Shown piece by piece: positions 1 through 8,426 of a stretch of 8,458 nt of DNA (its first letter is position 1; each line of letters starts with the position of its first letter). The stretch comes from Bacteroidales bacterium (GTDB taxonomy: Bacteria > Bacteroidota > Bacteroidia > Bacteroidales > 4484-276). The stretch covers positions 1 to 8,458 of the forward strand of contig JAGYLT010000088.1 in the NCBI GenBank assembly GCA_018400545.1, read 5' to 3'. The position numbers were made by a program, and so were the translations under genes. Below the pieces are notes generated by a model. That model was not told the DNA's origin. It made no database searches and saw only the letters and a list, made by a program, of their open reading frames with translations.

Positions 1-71
1 CTTTTAAGAAACTTTTTTGGGATCAATGTTTGGTAATTGCACCGACAAGTTTGGGGTTTTCCGGATGACCT

Positions 72-89
72 AAAATCCGCAAGGATTTT
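72..89. terminator. candidate hairpin, possible terminator
   Basis: A perfect 7-bp stem (AAAATCC pairing with GGATTTT) closes on a GCAA tetraloop, a stable GNRA loop. The outer stem is A/T pairs, so the plus-strand RNA ends in a run of U and the minus-strand RNA has a similar run. It could end transcription of the minus-strand operon, about 190 bases after the hybrid kinase stop, or of a plus-strand gene left of the window. The stem has only two G:C pairs, which is weak for an intrinsic terminator, so this is tentative. Confidence 0.3.
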
Positions 90-150
90 TATTAGATCAA
101 TTTTTGGTGGTGATCCAGAACAAAAAGCAACACCCATACGTATGATCTAA

Positions 151-177
151 AATTCGTTTAATTCGTTCAATTCGATG
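151..177. repeat. three tandem 9-bp repeats (AATTCGnnn)
   Basis: Three consecutive 9-bp units share the core AATTCG: AATTCGTTT, AATTCGTTC and AATTCGATG. The array is non-coding as far as can be seen; a TAA at 148-150 closes the one frame that could read through it. It may be a simple-sequence expansion or part of a dispersed intergenic repeat. No function is assigned. Confidence 0.5.
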
Positions 178-275
178 ATGATAAAGAAAAAGGTTGCGGA
201 TTCATGGGATGATATCCTGATGGAAAATTATAACCAGGTAGTTCAAGGAAATCAGCTATTGGATGATCAACTGTT

Positions 276-2267
276 TTATAATACCTTGTTTCCGGTAAGT
301 TTGTGGATTTTGTTGTTGAGATCCTGCATTTTAAAGGGCTTGCTCACAAAGTCGTTCATGCCGGTGCTAATCACTTTGTTTTTGGTTTCCGGAAAAGCAT
401 CGGCAGTTAGTGCGATGATGGGAATATCTTTGCTTTTTGATCCGGCTACACCCTCCCGGATGAGCCTGGTACATTCGAAACCATCGAGCACCGGCATTTG
501 CAGGTCCATCAACACGATGTCGAAATCATTTTTGGATAAATGCTGCAGTCCTTCCCGGCCGTTTTCAGCAACTTCATATCCACATTTCCATGTCTTTAAA
601 ATCTGGGTGATTACCTTTTGATTGATTTTGTTGTCTTCCACCACAAGGATTTGCAACCCCGAAAGATCCTGTTCGTTTTCCGTATTTGTATCTTTTGCAA
701 TGTGTTCGTCGGTCCCTTTTTTAAAGGTGAGTAAAACAGAAAATTCCGATCCCACGTCCACTGCACTTTTCACGTTGATTGTTCCGCCCATCAGTTTCAC
801 CAGTTGATTGGTGATGGTGAGTCCGAGGCCGGTGCCCCCGAAAAACCTGCTGGTTTCTGTTCCTGCCTGTGTAAAGCTCTCAAAAATGGTTTCCTGTTTT
901 TCAGGAGGTATGCCAATGCCTGAATCCTTAATGGTGATGTTCAGGTCAACCGAATTATTGTGGCTTTCAATCAGTCGGGCTTCGATTTTCACAAAACCAA
1001 GTTTGGTAAATTTTATGGCATTTCCGGCGAGGTTGATGATAACCTGGTTTAACCTGAAAGGATCCCCAATCAGATATTTGGGTATTTTTTTGTCGAAACA
1101 GGTCTCGAAGGCGAGCCCCTTCTCGCGGGCTTTATGGGCCATCATTTTTGTAATGTGGTCGATCTGATATTTGAAATCGAAATCGATAGATTCGATGACC
1201 AGCTTGCCGGCTTCAATTTTGGAAAAGTCAAGGATATCATTGATGATCACCAGCAGGTTGTCTGCCGATTGCTTGATGGATTTCAGGTTTTCGGTAACGA
1301 ACGGTTTGTGCTTTTCGGCCAGCAACAGATCGGTAAGCCCGATGATGGCGTTCATCGGGGTGCGGATTTCATGGCTCATATTTGACAGGAATTCCGATTT
1401 TACCTGTGCGGCTTTTTCGGCCTGCTGCTTGGCGATGCGCATCTCGGCCTCAGCTTTTTTAATGTTGGAAATGTTGGATGATGAGCCCAGCACCTGGACA
1501 ACGCGGCCCTGCTTATCACGTTTAAAAACGATATCGCGGTTGTAGTACCATACCCATTTTCCCCTGGCATCTTTCATCCGGTATTCCACTTCATGCACCA
1601 CCCCGTCTTTTGATTTGGAAAGCCTTTTTAGATGTTGGGTTACCGTATCGAGGTGTTCCTCGTCAACCGTTTTTTCAAAAATGTGGTTGCCCATTTTTTT
1701 GATCTGTTGCTTCGTATAACCCAATTCCTGGAAAATACTGCGGTTTACGTAAATGAATTTTCTGGTTTTCAGTTCATACACATAAATGATGTTGGGGGAG
1801 TATTTTGTAACTGCCTCAGTAAATAATTTTTGTTGCCTGAGGGATTGTTCGATTTGTTTTTTGTCGTCTGTAATTTGGTTGTAACGGAAAATCGCATTGA
1901 GTGCGTTGCCCAGTTTGGCCGGCGACAATTCCGATTTGGGGAAATAATCAAAGGCACCGGCTTTCATCATTTCCACGGCCACTTTTTCATCGCCCTGCGA
2001 AGTCATCACCAAAACGGGCCGTTGATATCCCGAAGATTTGATTTGTTTTAGCAATGTCAGGCCATCCATGCCCGGCAACTGGTAATCAGCAAACATGCAG
2101 TGAAAATCGTCTTTTCGGGTTTCAAGAAGTTCGAGTGCTTCATCAGCATAAACGCACCATTTCAATTGAAACCTTACACCTGCTTTCTTGAGGATTCGTT
2201 CAAATGCCATGGCATCAATCTGGTCGTCTTCAACCAGCAGAATTGATATTTCGGGGATTTGTTCCAA
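276..2267 (-). CDS. hybrid histidine kinase, REC-PAS-HisKA-HATPase-REC
   Basis: A 663-residue cytoplasmic two-component hybrid kinase with no visible signal peptide or membrane segment. An N-terminal receiver (about 7-125) has the acidic pair D14/D15, phosphoacceptor D61, T89 and K111. A PAS domain of the PAS_3 type follows (about 146-270), then a short helical linker and HisKA with H299 in MSHEIRTPMN. The HATPase shows the N box (N416), G1 DSGIGI (448-453), F box (462-467) and G2 GGTGLGL (477-483). The C-terminal receiver has E544/D545, D588, T621 and K643. All catalytic and phosphoacceptor residues look intact. The start is TTG at 2267: it is the only plausible initiator between the previous gene's stop (12 bases upstream, same frame) and the conserved first strand of REC1; the first internal ATG (residue 20) would cut into the receiver. 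It is the last gene of the four-gene operon. Its signal and phosphate partner are unknown. Confidence 0.93.
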   Translation of the reverse strand: MEQIPEISILLVEDDQIDAMAFERILKKAGVRFQLKWCVYADEALELLETRKDDFHCMFADYQLPGMDGLTLLKQIKSSGYQRPVLVMTSQGDEKVAVEMMKAGAFDYFPKSELSPAKLGNALNAIFRYNQITDDKKQIEQSLRQQKLFTEAVTKYSPNIIYVYELKTRKFIYVNRSIFQELGYTKQQIKKMGNHIFEKTVDEEHLDTVTQHLKRLSKSKDGVVHEVEYRMKDARGKWVWYYNRDIVFKRDKQGRVVQVLGSSSNISNIKKAEAEMRIAKQQAEKAAQVKSEFLSNMSHEIRTPMNAIIGLTDLLLAEKHKPFVTENLKSIKQSADNLLVIINDILDFSKIEAGKLVIESIDFDFKYQIDHITKMMAHKAREKGLAFETCFDKKIPKYLIGDPFRLNQVIINLAGNAIKFTKLGFVKIEARLIESHNNSVDLNITIKDSGIGIPPEKQETIFESFTQAGTETSRFFGGTGLGLTITNQLVKLMGGTINVKSAVDVGSEFSVLLTFKKGTDEHIAKDTNTENEQDLSGLQILVVEDNKINQKVITQILKTWKCGYEVAENGREGLQHLSKNDFDIVLMDLQMPVLDGFECTRLIREGVAGSKSKDIPIIALTADAFPETKNKVISTGMNDFVSKPFKMQDLNNKIHKLTGNKVL

Positions 2268-2279
2268 GATTAAACTATT

Positions 2280-2720
2280 TTATGATTTGGTTTCAGGATA
2301 CTCACACAGCATCCAGTAATTGTGCAGGGTAGAAACTGCATTTACAAAACTTTCCATCGACAGCGGTTTGAGGATGTATCCGGCTACGTTCAGCCGGAAT
2401 GCTTCCACTTTGTCGTTGTCTTCGTTTGACGTGGTCATTACAAAAACGGAAATATTTTTTAACGCCTTATCATTCCTGATCTCCTTAAGCAGTTCGATGC
2501 CGCCCATACGCGGCATGTTCAGGTCGAGCAGCATGATTTTTGGCGCGGGGGTTATTTTTGTGCGGTCATTTTCACCCCGGAGCATTTCAAGGGCCACCAC
2601 GCCATCCTCGGCAACGTGGAGCGGATTGTTGATGTTGTTTTTTTTGAATGCCCGTTTCACATTCATCACATCCACCATGTCATCTTCAACCAGGAGAATG
2701 TTTACTGCTTTGTAGTCCAT
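2280..2720 (-). CDS. single-domain response regulator, CheY/Rcp1-like
   Basis: A stand-alone receiver protein of about 146 residues with no output domain. Counting from the ATG at 2720, the acidic pocket is E12-D13-D14, the phosphoacceptor is D66 in LLDLNMP, the switch threonine is T96 in MTTS, and the conserved lysine is K118 in the KPL motif. The LLDLNMPRM form and the longer beta3 loop resemble Rcp1-type regulators that partner with PAS or phytochrome-like kinases. The frame can be extended to a TTG at 2759, giving 159 residues with a Lys/Thr-rich start, but that extension lies outside the receiver fold and ATG sits right where the fold begins. The gene lies 45 bases after the PAS kinase gene and 12 bases before the hybrid kinase gene. 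It is likely phosphorylated by the neighbouring kinase and may carry phosphate between the kinases or act by protein contact. Confidence 0.9.
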   Translation of the reverse strand: MDYKAVNILLVEDDMVDVMNVKRAFKKNNINNPLHVAEDGVVALEMLRGENDRTKITPAPKIMLLDLNMPRMGGIELLKEIRNDKALKNISVFVMTTSNEDNDKVEAFRLNVAGYILKPLSMESFVNAVSTLHNYWMLCEYPETKS

Positions 2721-2765
2721 TTTATTTGGTGTGTTTGTTTTTTTTATCGTTTTAGTCAATGCTGG

Positions 2766-4004
2766 TTACATCCAGTCCTTTGGCCAGGTAAATGTAAATG
2801 TGCTTCCTTTTCCGGGTTCCGAATCCACAAAAATTTTCCCGCCTTTATCTTCAACAAGTTTCTTAACGATAGCCAGCCCCACGCCGGTACTTTCCACCTT
2901 ATCCCTGGCCTGCAATGTCTGGAAAATCACAAATATTTTATCGTGATAATTCTTGGGGATGCCGGGCCCGTTATCGGTGGTCCGGAATTCCCATTCGGTA
3001 TCTTTATCAGCAAAACCGATTTCCACCTTCGGGTTTTCGGAGGTGTTGTATTTTACGGCATTGCTCATAAAGTTGGTTAAAATCTGCTCGAGTGCCACCC
3101 TTTCGGTGATGATCTTTGGCAGTTTTTCGGGAAAGATAAATTCAACATTGGGCCTGGTGTTGATAGCTGCTGCAATATCCCTGAAAAGTTGGTTCAGGTC
3201 AACCATCGTATTGTTGTTTTTAACCCGTCCTGCCCTTGAATATTGAAGAATGCCGTCGATCAGCCCCTCCATGCGTTTCACCCTTCCTCTGAGTAGTGAT
3301 AGGTTTTGAAGGGTTTCGTCGTTTACAGAATCTTCAATATCTTCTTCAATCCATTCCGAGAGGTTATTGATGGCCCTGAGCGGGGCTTTCAGGTCGTGCG
3401 AAACCACATAGGCAAACTGATCCAGTTCTTTGTTTATCCGCTCCAGGTTATCCGCATGCTGCCTGATTTCGAGTTCTGCATCCTTTATTTTTGTGATATC
3501 AATTTTGAATGAAATGTACCGGTATGGTTTTCCCAATTTATTCAGCATCGGAACGATGGTGGTGTCCACCCAGTAGTATTTTCCGTTTTTGGTGATGTCC
3601 CTTACTTCACCTTTCCATACTTTGCCTGAGATGATGGTGTCGAACATCTCCCTGTAAAATGATTCGGGATGGTATGATGAATTCAACTGGCGATAATCCT
3701 TGCCCATCAGTTCTTCTGTGGTGTATCCGGAGACATTCAGGAAATTGTCGTTCACAAATGAAATTTTTCCTTTCGAATCGGTGATTACAACCATGAGTGT
3801 GGTACTGATGGCAAATTTAAAATCCGAAAGCTCCTTGAACGATTCTTTTGAACTGATTTCCAGGGTTCGTTCGAGCTGTTGATAGTCGGTGTCGTGGTTT
3901 TTATAGGCAATATTAACGGCATTGATAAAGCCCCGGAGGCCTTCCTGATCCAGGTCAACATCGGGCAGAAACCTTTTTATTTGTCGTTTCAGTAATCGGT
4001 GCAT
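2766..4004 (-). CDS. PAS-domain sensor histidine kinase
   Basis: A 412-residue soluble histidine kinase. An N-terminal helical segment (about 1-60) contains the LERTLEISS motif, a type often seen ahead of PAS kinases. A PAS domain (about 62-175) ends in a PAC-like strand, followed by a short coiled linker. The dimerisation/phosphoacceptor domain has H203 in VVSHDLKAPLR, the form typical of phytochrome-like kinases. The ATPase domain has the N box with N315, G1 DNGPGIP (344-350) and a G2-like TGVGLAIV (373-380). It lacks a membrane segment and any receiver. ATG at 4004 follows the FIST gene stop by 15 bases, which suggests co-transcription. The likely phosphate acceptor is the response regulator encoded next. 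The ligand of the PAS domain cannot be read from the sequence. Confidence 0.93.
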   Translation of the reverse strand: MHRLLKRQIKRFLPDVDLDQEGLRGFINAVNIAYKNHDTDYQQLERTLEISSKESFKELSDFKFAISTTLMVVITDSKGKISFVNDNFLNVSGYTTEELMGKDYRQLNSSYHPESFYREMFDTIISGKVWKGEVRDITKNGKYYWVDTTIVPMLNKLGKPYRYISFKIDITKIKDAELEIRQHADNLERINKELDQFAYVVSHDLKAPLRAINNLSEWIEEDIEDSVNDETLQNLSLLRGRVKRMEGLIDGILQYSRAGRVKNNNTMVDLNQLFRDIAAAINTRPNVEFIFPEKLPKIITERVALEQILTNFMSNAVKYNTSENPKVEIGFADKDTEWEFRTTDNGPGIPKNYHDKIFVIFQTLQARDKVESTGVGLAIVKKLVEDKGGKIFVDSEPGKGSTFTFTWPKDWM

Positions 4005-4019
4005 AAAGCAAATTTCATC

Positions 4020-5162
4020 TTAGTCCTCGTAAAAGGTGGTAATGGTCATGGTTTGATTGTGCAGTTCACATTGGGCGCCTTTTAAAAACGGAGCGATTTC
4101 GCCATAGCTGTAAAATCCGGTTAAGGTGGTTTGTTCGCCAAGGATATCCTGAACGGCTTCAATTTCCTCCTCTATCAATTGTTTAAGCACCAGTTTTCTT
4201 CCAACGCAACTGATCAGGATGGCCAGTTGCGGCCTGGTGTCCGGAAACGGATCGATGCTCACCCTGGCAGCTTTTTCGGCCCCGGAAATCAGGCGGTCAA
4301 TGTTGGCTTTCATCAGTTTTATATAGGAGCCTTCCGGAATATCTCCTGCAAAGGTAAGGCTCTGGGTTTTCTCATCAACGGCCAGGATGGTGCGAACCAC
4401 GGGATCGCCATCGGTTTCCGTGCGCATGTTCAACGGGAAAAGCAGTCCGGATGCCGGCAACTCGCAGGCCTGATCGCCCAAAAAAGATTTATACAACTCA
4501 AGGGCAGGCGTATTGTCGATTTCATAAACCACGTTGCCTTTCGATTTCGATACCGATCTTTCCACACCAAAGCTGTCCCAGCCGCCAAACGAACCACATC
4601 CGATTTTTATGTTCTCGCCATAAAATCCGATGGCCGTAATGATGTTTCCTTTCACCTCGCCATTATTGGCCACAATCACCGTTTGGTTAAAATCAGGCCC
4701 GTCACCGGCCATTCCGCCCGTAACGTTCACATCCTGTGGCAGGTTATCGCGAAGTCCGTTTACCAGCTCCGTTCCGTTTACCTGCAATCCTTCGGAGATC
4801 ACAAAAACATGCCTCAGTCCGTTTTCCTGAAATTGCGTGGCTAAGGCTTTGCCGGCTTCCACACCATCGTTATAATCTTTGATGTTTACCTCATGATACA
4901 CCAGGCTGGTTTTTTCAAATTCAACCGCCGTTACCGAAAGTGTGTGATCGCTGACACTGGTTCCGGAAATTTCTCCACTTGTTGAACAGCCCGAAATTAT
5001 GGCCGCAGGGAATGCATTTCTGATATCGGCGACAAGCGATGATTGGGCGAATGCCTGACGGCTGCCAAAAATCAAAACCATATTTGGTATGAAAGGGATC
5101 TGGTTTGCATCAAAATTGTTGCTTTTGGTTGCTGACGCAAATATGATTTGCTTTGTTTTCAT
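4020..5162 (-). CDS. FIST domain (FIST_N/FIST_C) signal-sensing protein
   Basis: A 380-residue protein made only of the FIST_N and FIST_C domains. Recognisable landmarks are GCSTSGEI (58-65), TGGMAGDG (148-155), the SCVGRK segment (318-323) and GFYSYGEIAP (349-358), followed by the C-terminal HNQTMT stretch. FIST domains are proposed intracellular small-ligand sensors found with signal-transduction proteins; the ligand has been suggested to be amino acids or related metabolites but is not settled. There is no signal peptide or membrane segment, so it should act in the cytoplasm. It is the first gene of the minus-strand operon, 15 bases ahead of the PAS kinase gene, which suggests that it feeds a signal to that kinase as a separate subunit rather than as a fused domain. 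ATG at 5162 gives a complete FIST_N start. A Bacteroidota-type -7 box lies 40-47 bases upstream. Confidence 0.9.
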   Translation of the reverse strand: MKTKQIIFASATKSNNFDANQIPFIPNMVLIFGSRQAFAQSSLVADIRNAFPAAIISGCSTSGEISGTSVSDHTLSVTAVEFEKTSLVYHEVNIKDYNDGVEAGKALATQFQENGLRHVFVISEGLQVNGTELVNGLRDNLPQDVNVTGGMAGDGPDFNQTVIVANNGEVKGNIITAIGFYGENIKIGCGSFGGWDSFGVERSVSKSKGNVVYEIDNTPALELYKSFLGDQACELPASGLLFPLNMRTETDGDPVVRTILAVDEKTQSLTFAGDIPEGSYIKLMKANIDRLISGAEKAARVSIDPFPDTRPQLAILISCVGRKLVLKQLIEEEIEAVQDILGEQTTLTGFYSYGEIAPFLKGAQCELHNQTMTITTFYED

Positions 5163-5174
5163 GTGGTTTTGGAT

Positions 5175-5186
5175 ATGTTAACGGCC
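5175..5186. repeat. GTTAAC-type site, copy 1
   Basis: ATGTTAACGGCC lies between the putative FIST operon -7 box and the FIST start codon. It matches the site at 5314-5326 except for one inserted A. GTTAAC is itself palindromic. It could be a regulator site, but only two copies are visible and no regulator is encoded here. Confidence 0.3.
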
Positions 5187-5201
5187 TTGTGATTTAAGTA
5201 C

Positions 5202-5209
5202 CAAAAATA
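5202..5209 (-). promoter_or_regulatory. -7 box of FIST operon promoter (TATTTTTG)
   Basis: Read on the minus strand, TATTTTTG matches the Bacteroidota sigma-ABfr -7 consensus TAnnTTTG. It sits 40-47 bases before the FIST ATG, a normal leader distance. I see no good TTTG-type -33 box about 20 bases further upstream, and the surroundings are A/T-rich so chance matches are possible. Confidence 0.4.
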
Positions 5210-5309
5210 GAAAAATATATTATATGAAAAATAAATTGATACTGCTTTGGTAATGTTCAGATTTTTAGAGAATTTCTGGTTTTATATTGGTTAAGTGATT
5301 GATTTTTAA

Positions 5310-6902
<1,593 letters not shown>

Positions 6903-6923
6903 CACTCCAGCATCCTCAGATTT

Positions 6924-7160
6924 ATGAAAATACAAATCGTAACACCGGATAAGGAAATATTTTCAGGTGATGCCAAACTGGCCCAATTTCCCGGACTTGA
7001 TGGATCATTTGAAGTTCTCAACAACCATGCGCCAATGATATCAGCGCTCAGACACGGAAACATCAGACTAAAATTTGAGGACAACAGCGAAAAATCTTAT
7101 ACCATTAAAGGCGGTGTTGTGGAAGTGCTGAACAATAAATTACTGGTGCTTGCAGAATAA
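6924..7160 (+). CDS. atpC: F1F0 ATP synthase subunit epsilon, short form
   Basis: The epsilon subunit of the F1 central stalk, which links the gamma shaft to the c ring. At 78 residues it holds only the N-terminal beta-sandwich domain: MKIQIVTPDKEIFSG opens it, the FPGLDGSFEVLNNHAPM loop (residues 22-38) is the family hallmark, and GGVVEV is near its end. The C-terminal two-helix domain of the roughly 135-residue E. coli type, which can rise and block rotation, is absent. Because the gene ends at a clean TAA and the a-subunit gene follows in order, this is a natural short form and not a broken gene. It lies 21 bases after atpD and 19 bases before atpB. Auto-inhibition by an epsilon C-terminus is therefore not possible in this enzyme. 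Confidence 0.97.
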   Translation: MKIQIVTPDKEIFSGDAKLAQFPGLDGSFEVLNNHAPMISALRHGNIRLKFEDNSEKSYTIKGGVVEVLNNKLLVLAE

Positions 7161-7179
7161 ACAATTGGAAACGAAATAG

Positions 7180-8346
7180 ATGAAGAAGCCTACAAATAAG
7201 AAATCAGGTATTTTCAGAATTGTTTTTCTCTTTTCGGCCATTGCCATTTTCCTGGTGATGCAGGTTTTGGCTATCAACCCCGGTGTACCGGACAGGCAAA
7301 AACCCGACCAGGAAGAAAGTTGGAAAGAAGAGGTGATCGAAGAAGAGTTTAAGGCTGGTGAGATGATCATTGAGCACCTTATCGATGCCCACGAATGGCA
7401 CATTCTTTCCTATGGTGATTTTCATCTCACGGTTCCTTTACCGGTTATTCTTTGGCATGATGGTGAGCTTCATATGTTTATGTCAAACAATTTTCACCAC
7501 GGACATAATCAATACAAAGGTTTTGGCCTGGCGCATGAAGGCGGGCACAAAGGAAAAATCGTAAGGGTTTTACAGGATCGCTTTTTGGATGATCATGTGA
7601 TCGTTCACGATGCTGATCAGGAACTGCCACTCGATTTTTCGATTACCAAAAATGTGCTGGCCATTTTCATTAGTGTGATTTTGCTAAGCTGGCTTTTTAT
7701 TTCGATTGCAAATACATATCGTCATCGCAGGGGTCAGGCCCCAAAGGGTCTGCAATCACTGCTTGAACCATTAATTCTTTTCATTCGTGACGACATTGCC
7801 AAAGATTCAATCGGAGAGAAAAATTATGAGCGATATATGCCGTACCTGCTTACGTTGTTCTTTTTTATTTTCCTGAACAACCTGCTCGGCCTTGTGCCCA
7901 TTTTTCCGGGCGGAGCCAACGTTACCGGAAACATTTCTGTTACGCTGGTACTTGCGCTTTTCACTTTTGTAATTACCTCAATCACTGCAAATAAACAATA
8001 CTGGCAGCACATTTTTAATACGCCGGGTGTGCCCTGGTGGCTCAAATTTCCCATACCATTGATGCCGGTCGTCGAACTTGTCGGGATGTTCACAAAGCCG
8101 TTTGTGTTGATGATCCGTCTTTTTGCCAATATTACTGCCGGCCATATCATAATACTGGGTTTTATCAGCCTGATTTTTATCTTTGGAGAAATTCAAGCCG
8201 GACTTGGTTACGGGGTTTCCATCCTCTCCGTTGTATTTGCCATTTTTATTAACCTGCTGGAATTGCTGGTTGCCTTTATCCAGGCATACGTATTTACACT
8301 GCTGTCGGCGTTGTATTTAGGCATGGCAAGTGAAGAACATCACTGA
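7180..8346 (+). CDS. atpB: F1F0 ATP synthase subunit a, with His-rich N-terminal extension
   Basis: The membrane subunit that forms the two ion half-channels beside the c ring. A signal-like hydrophobic segment (about 11-31) precedes a polar region (about 32-155) with 13 histidines between 66 and 143, then membrane segments at about 158-177, 221-240, 250-270 and along 295-380. The essential arginine is R313 in the MIRLFANITAG motif (E. coli R210). At the E. coli E219 position there is H322 and at the H245 position E361, the swapped His/Glu pair seen in mitochondria and many bacteria. Q368 matches E. coli Q252, and the end GMASEEHH matches the family C-terminus. At 388 residues it is far longer than E. 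coli's 271, owing to the N-terminal extension. The ATG at 7180 is the only start that keeps the signal-like segment, 19 bases after atpC. Confidence 0.98.
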   Translation: MKKPTNKKSGIFRIVFLFSAIAIFLVMQVLAINPGVPDRQKPDQEESWKEEVIEEEFKAGEMIIEHLIDAHEWHILSYGDFHLTVPLPVILWHDGELHMFMSNNFHHGHNQYKGFGLAHEGGHKGKIVRVLQDRFLDDHVIVHDADQELPLDFSITKNVLAIFISVILLSWLFISIANTYRHRRGQAPKGLQSLLEPLILFIRDDIAKDSIGEKNYERYMPYLLTLFFFIFLNNLLGLVPIFPGGANVTGNISVTLVLALFTFVITSITANKQYWQHIFNTPGVPWWLKFPIPLMPVVELVGMFTKPFVLMIRLFANITAGHIIILGFISLIFIFGEIQAGLGYGVSILSVVFAIFINLLELLVAFIQAYVFTLLSALYLGMASEEHH

Positions 8347-8426
8347 GATCAGAAATGAGTTGAGAAATATTTAATACATTGGATGAAAACATAATCATAT
8401 TCATAAATTTTAATACTTCATTTATT

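Larger units (their letters stand above)
1..275. other. AT-rich non-coding left edge
   Basis: No convincing gene lies here. The stretch follows the 3' end of the minus-strand hybrid kinase gene and contains a small GNRA-type hairpin (72-89), a triplet of 9-bp repeats (151-177), and two imperfectly repeated pieces: GATCAAT(G/T)TTTGGT at 21-34 and 95-108, and GA(C/T)CTAAAAT(C/T)CG at 67-79 and 144-156, each pair about 75 bp apart. A plus-strand reading frame opening at ATG 175 continues to 621, but beyond 276 it is antisense to the kinase, so it was not called. The region is probably the trailing spacer of the sensory operon. Confidence 0.6.

Noticed and set aside
204..215. Small GGAT-GAT-ATCC hairpin as a terminator for the hybrid kinase operon
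   Set aside because: The stem is only four base pairs and no U-tract follows on the minus strand.
175..621. Plus-strand reading frame of 148 codons starting outside the kinase gene
   Set aside because: Most of it is antisense to the well-supported hybrid kinase, and its product matches no family that I recognise. The first 34 codons alone carry no motif.
2616..3080. Plus-strand frame spanning the response regulator/kinase junction
   Set aside because: It is antisense to two supported genes and has no family resemblance; it is a shadow frame.
4131..4844. Long plus-strand frame of 237 codons opposite the FIST gene
   Set aside because: It is a mirror frame of a strongly conserved coding gene, has no recognisable domain and no promoter or spacing evidence.
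8347..8426. Possible separate promoter or terminator between atpB and atpE
   Set aside because: The spacer is A/T-rich, but I found no TAnnTTTG box and no stable hairpin with a U-tract.
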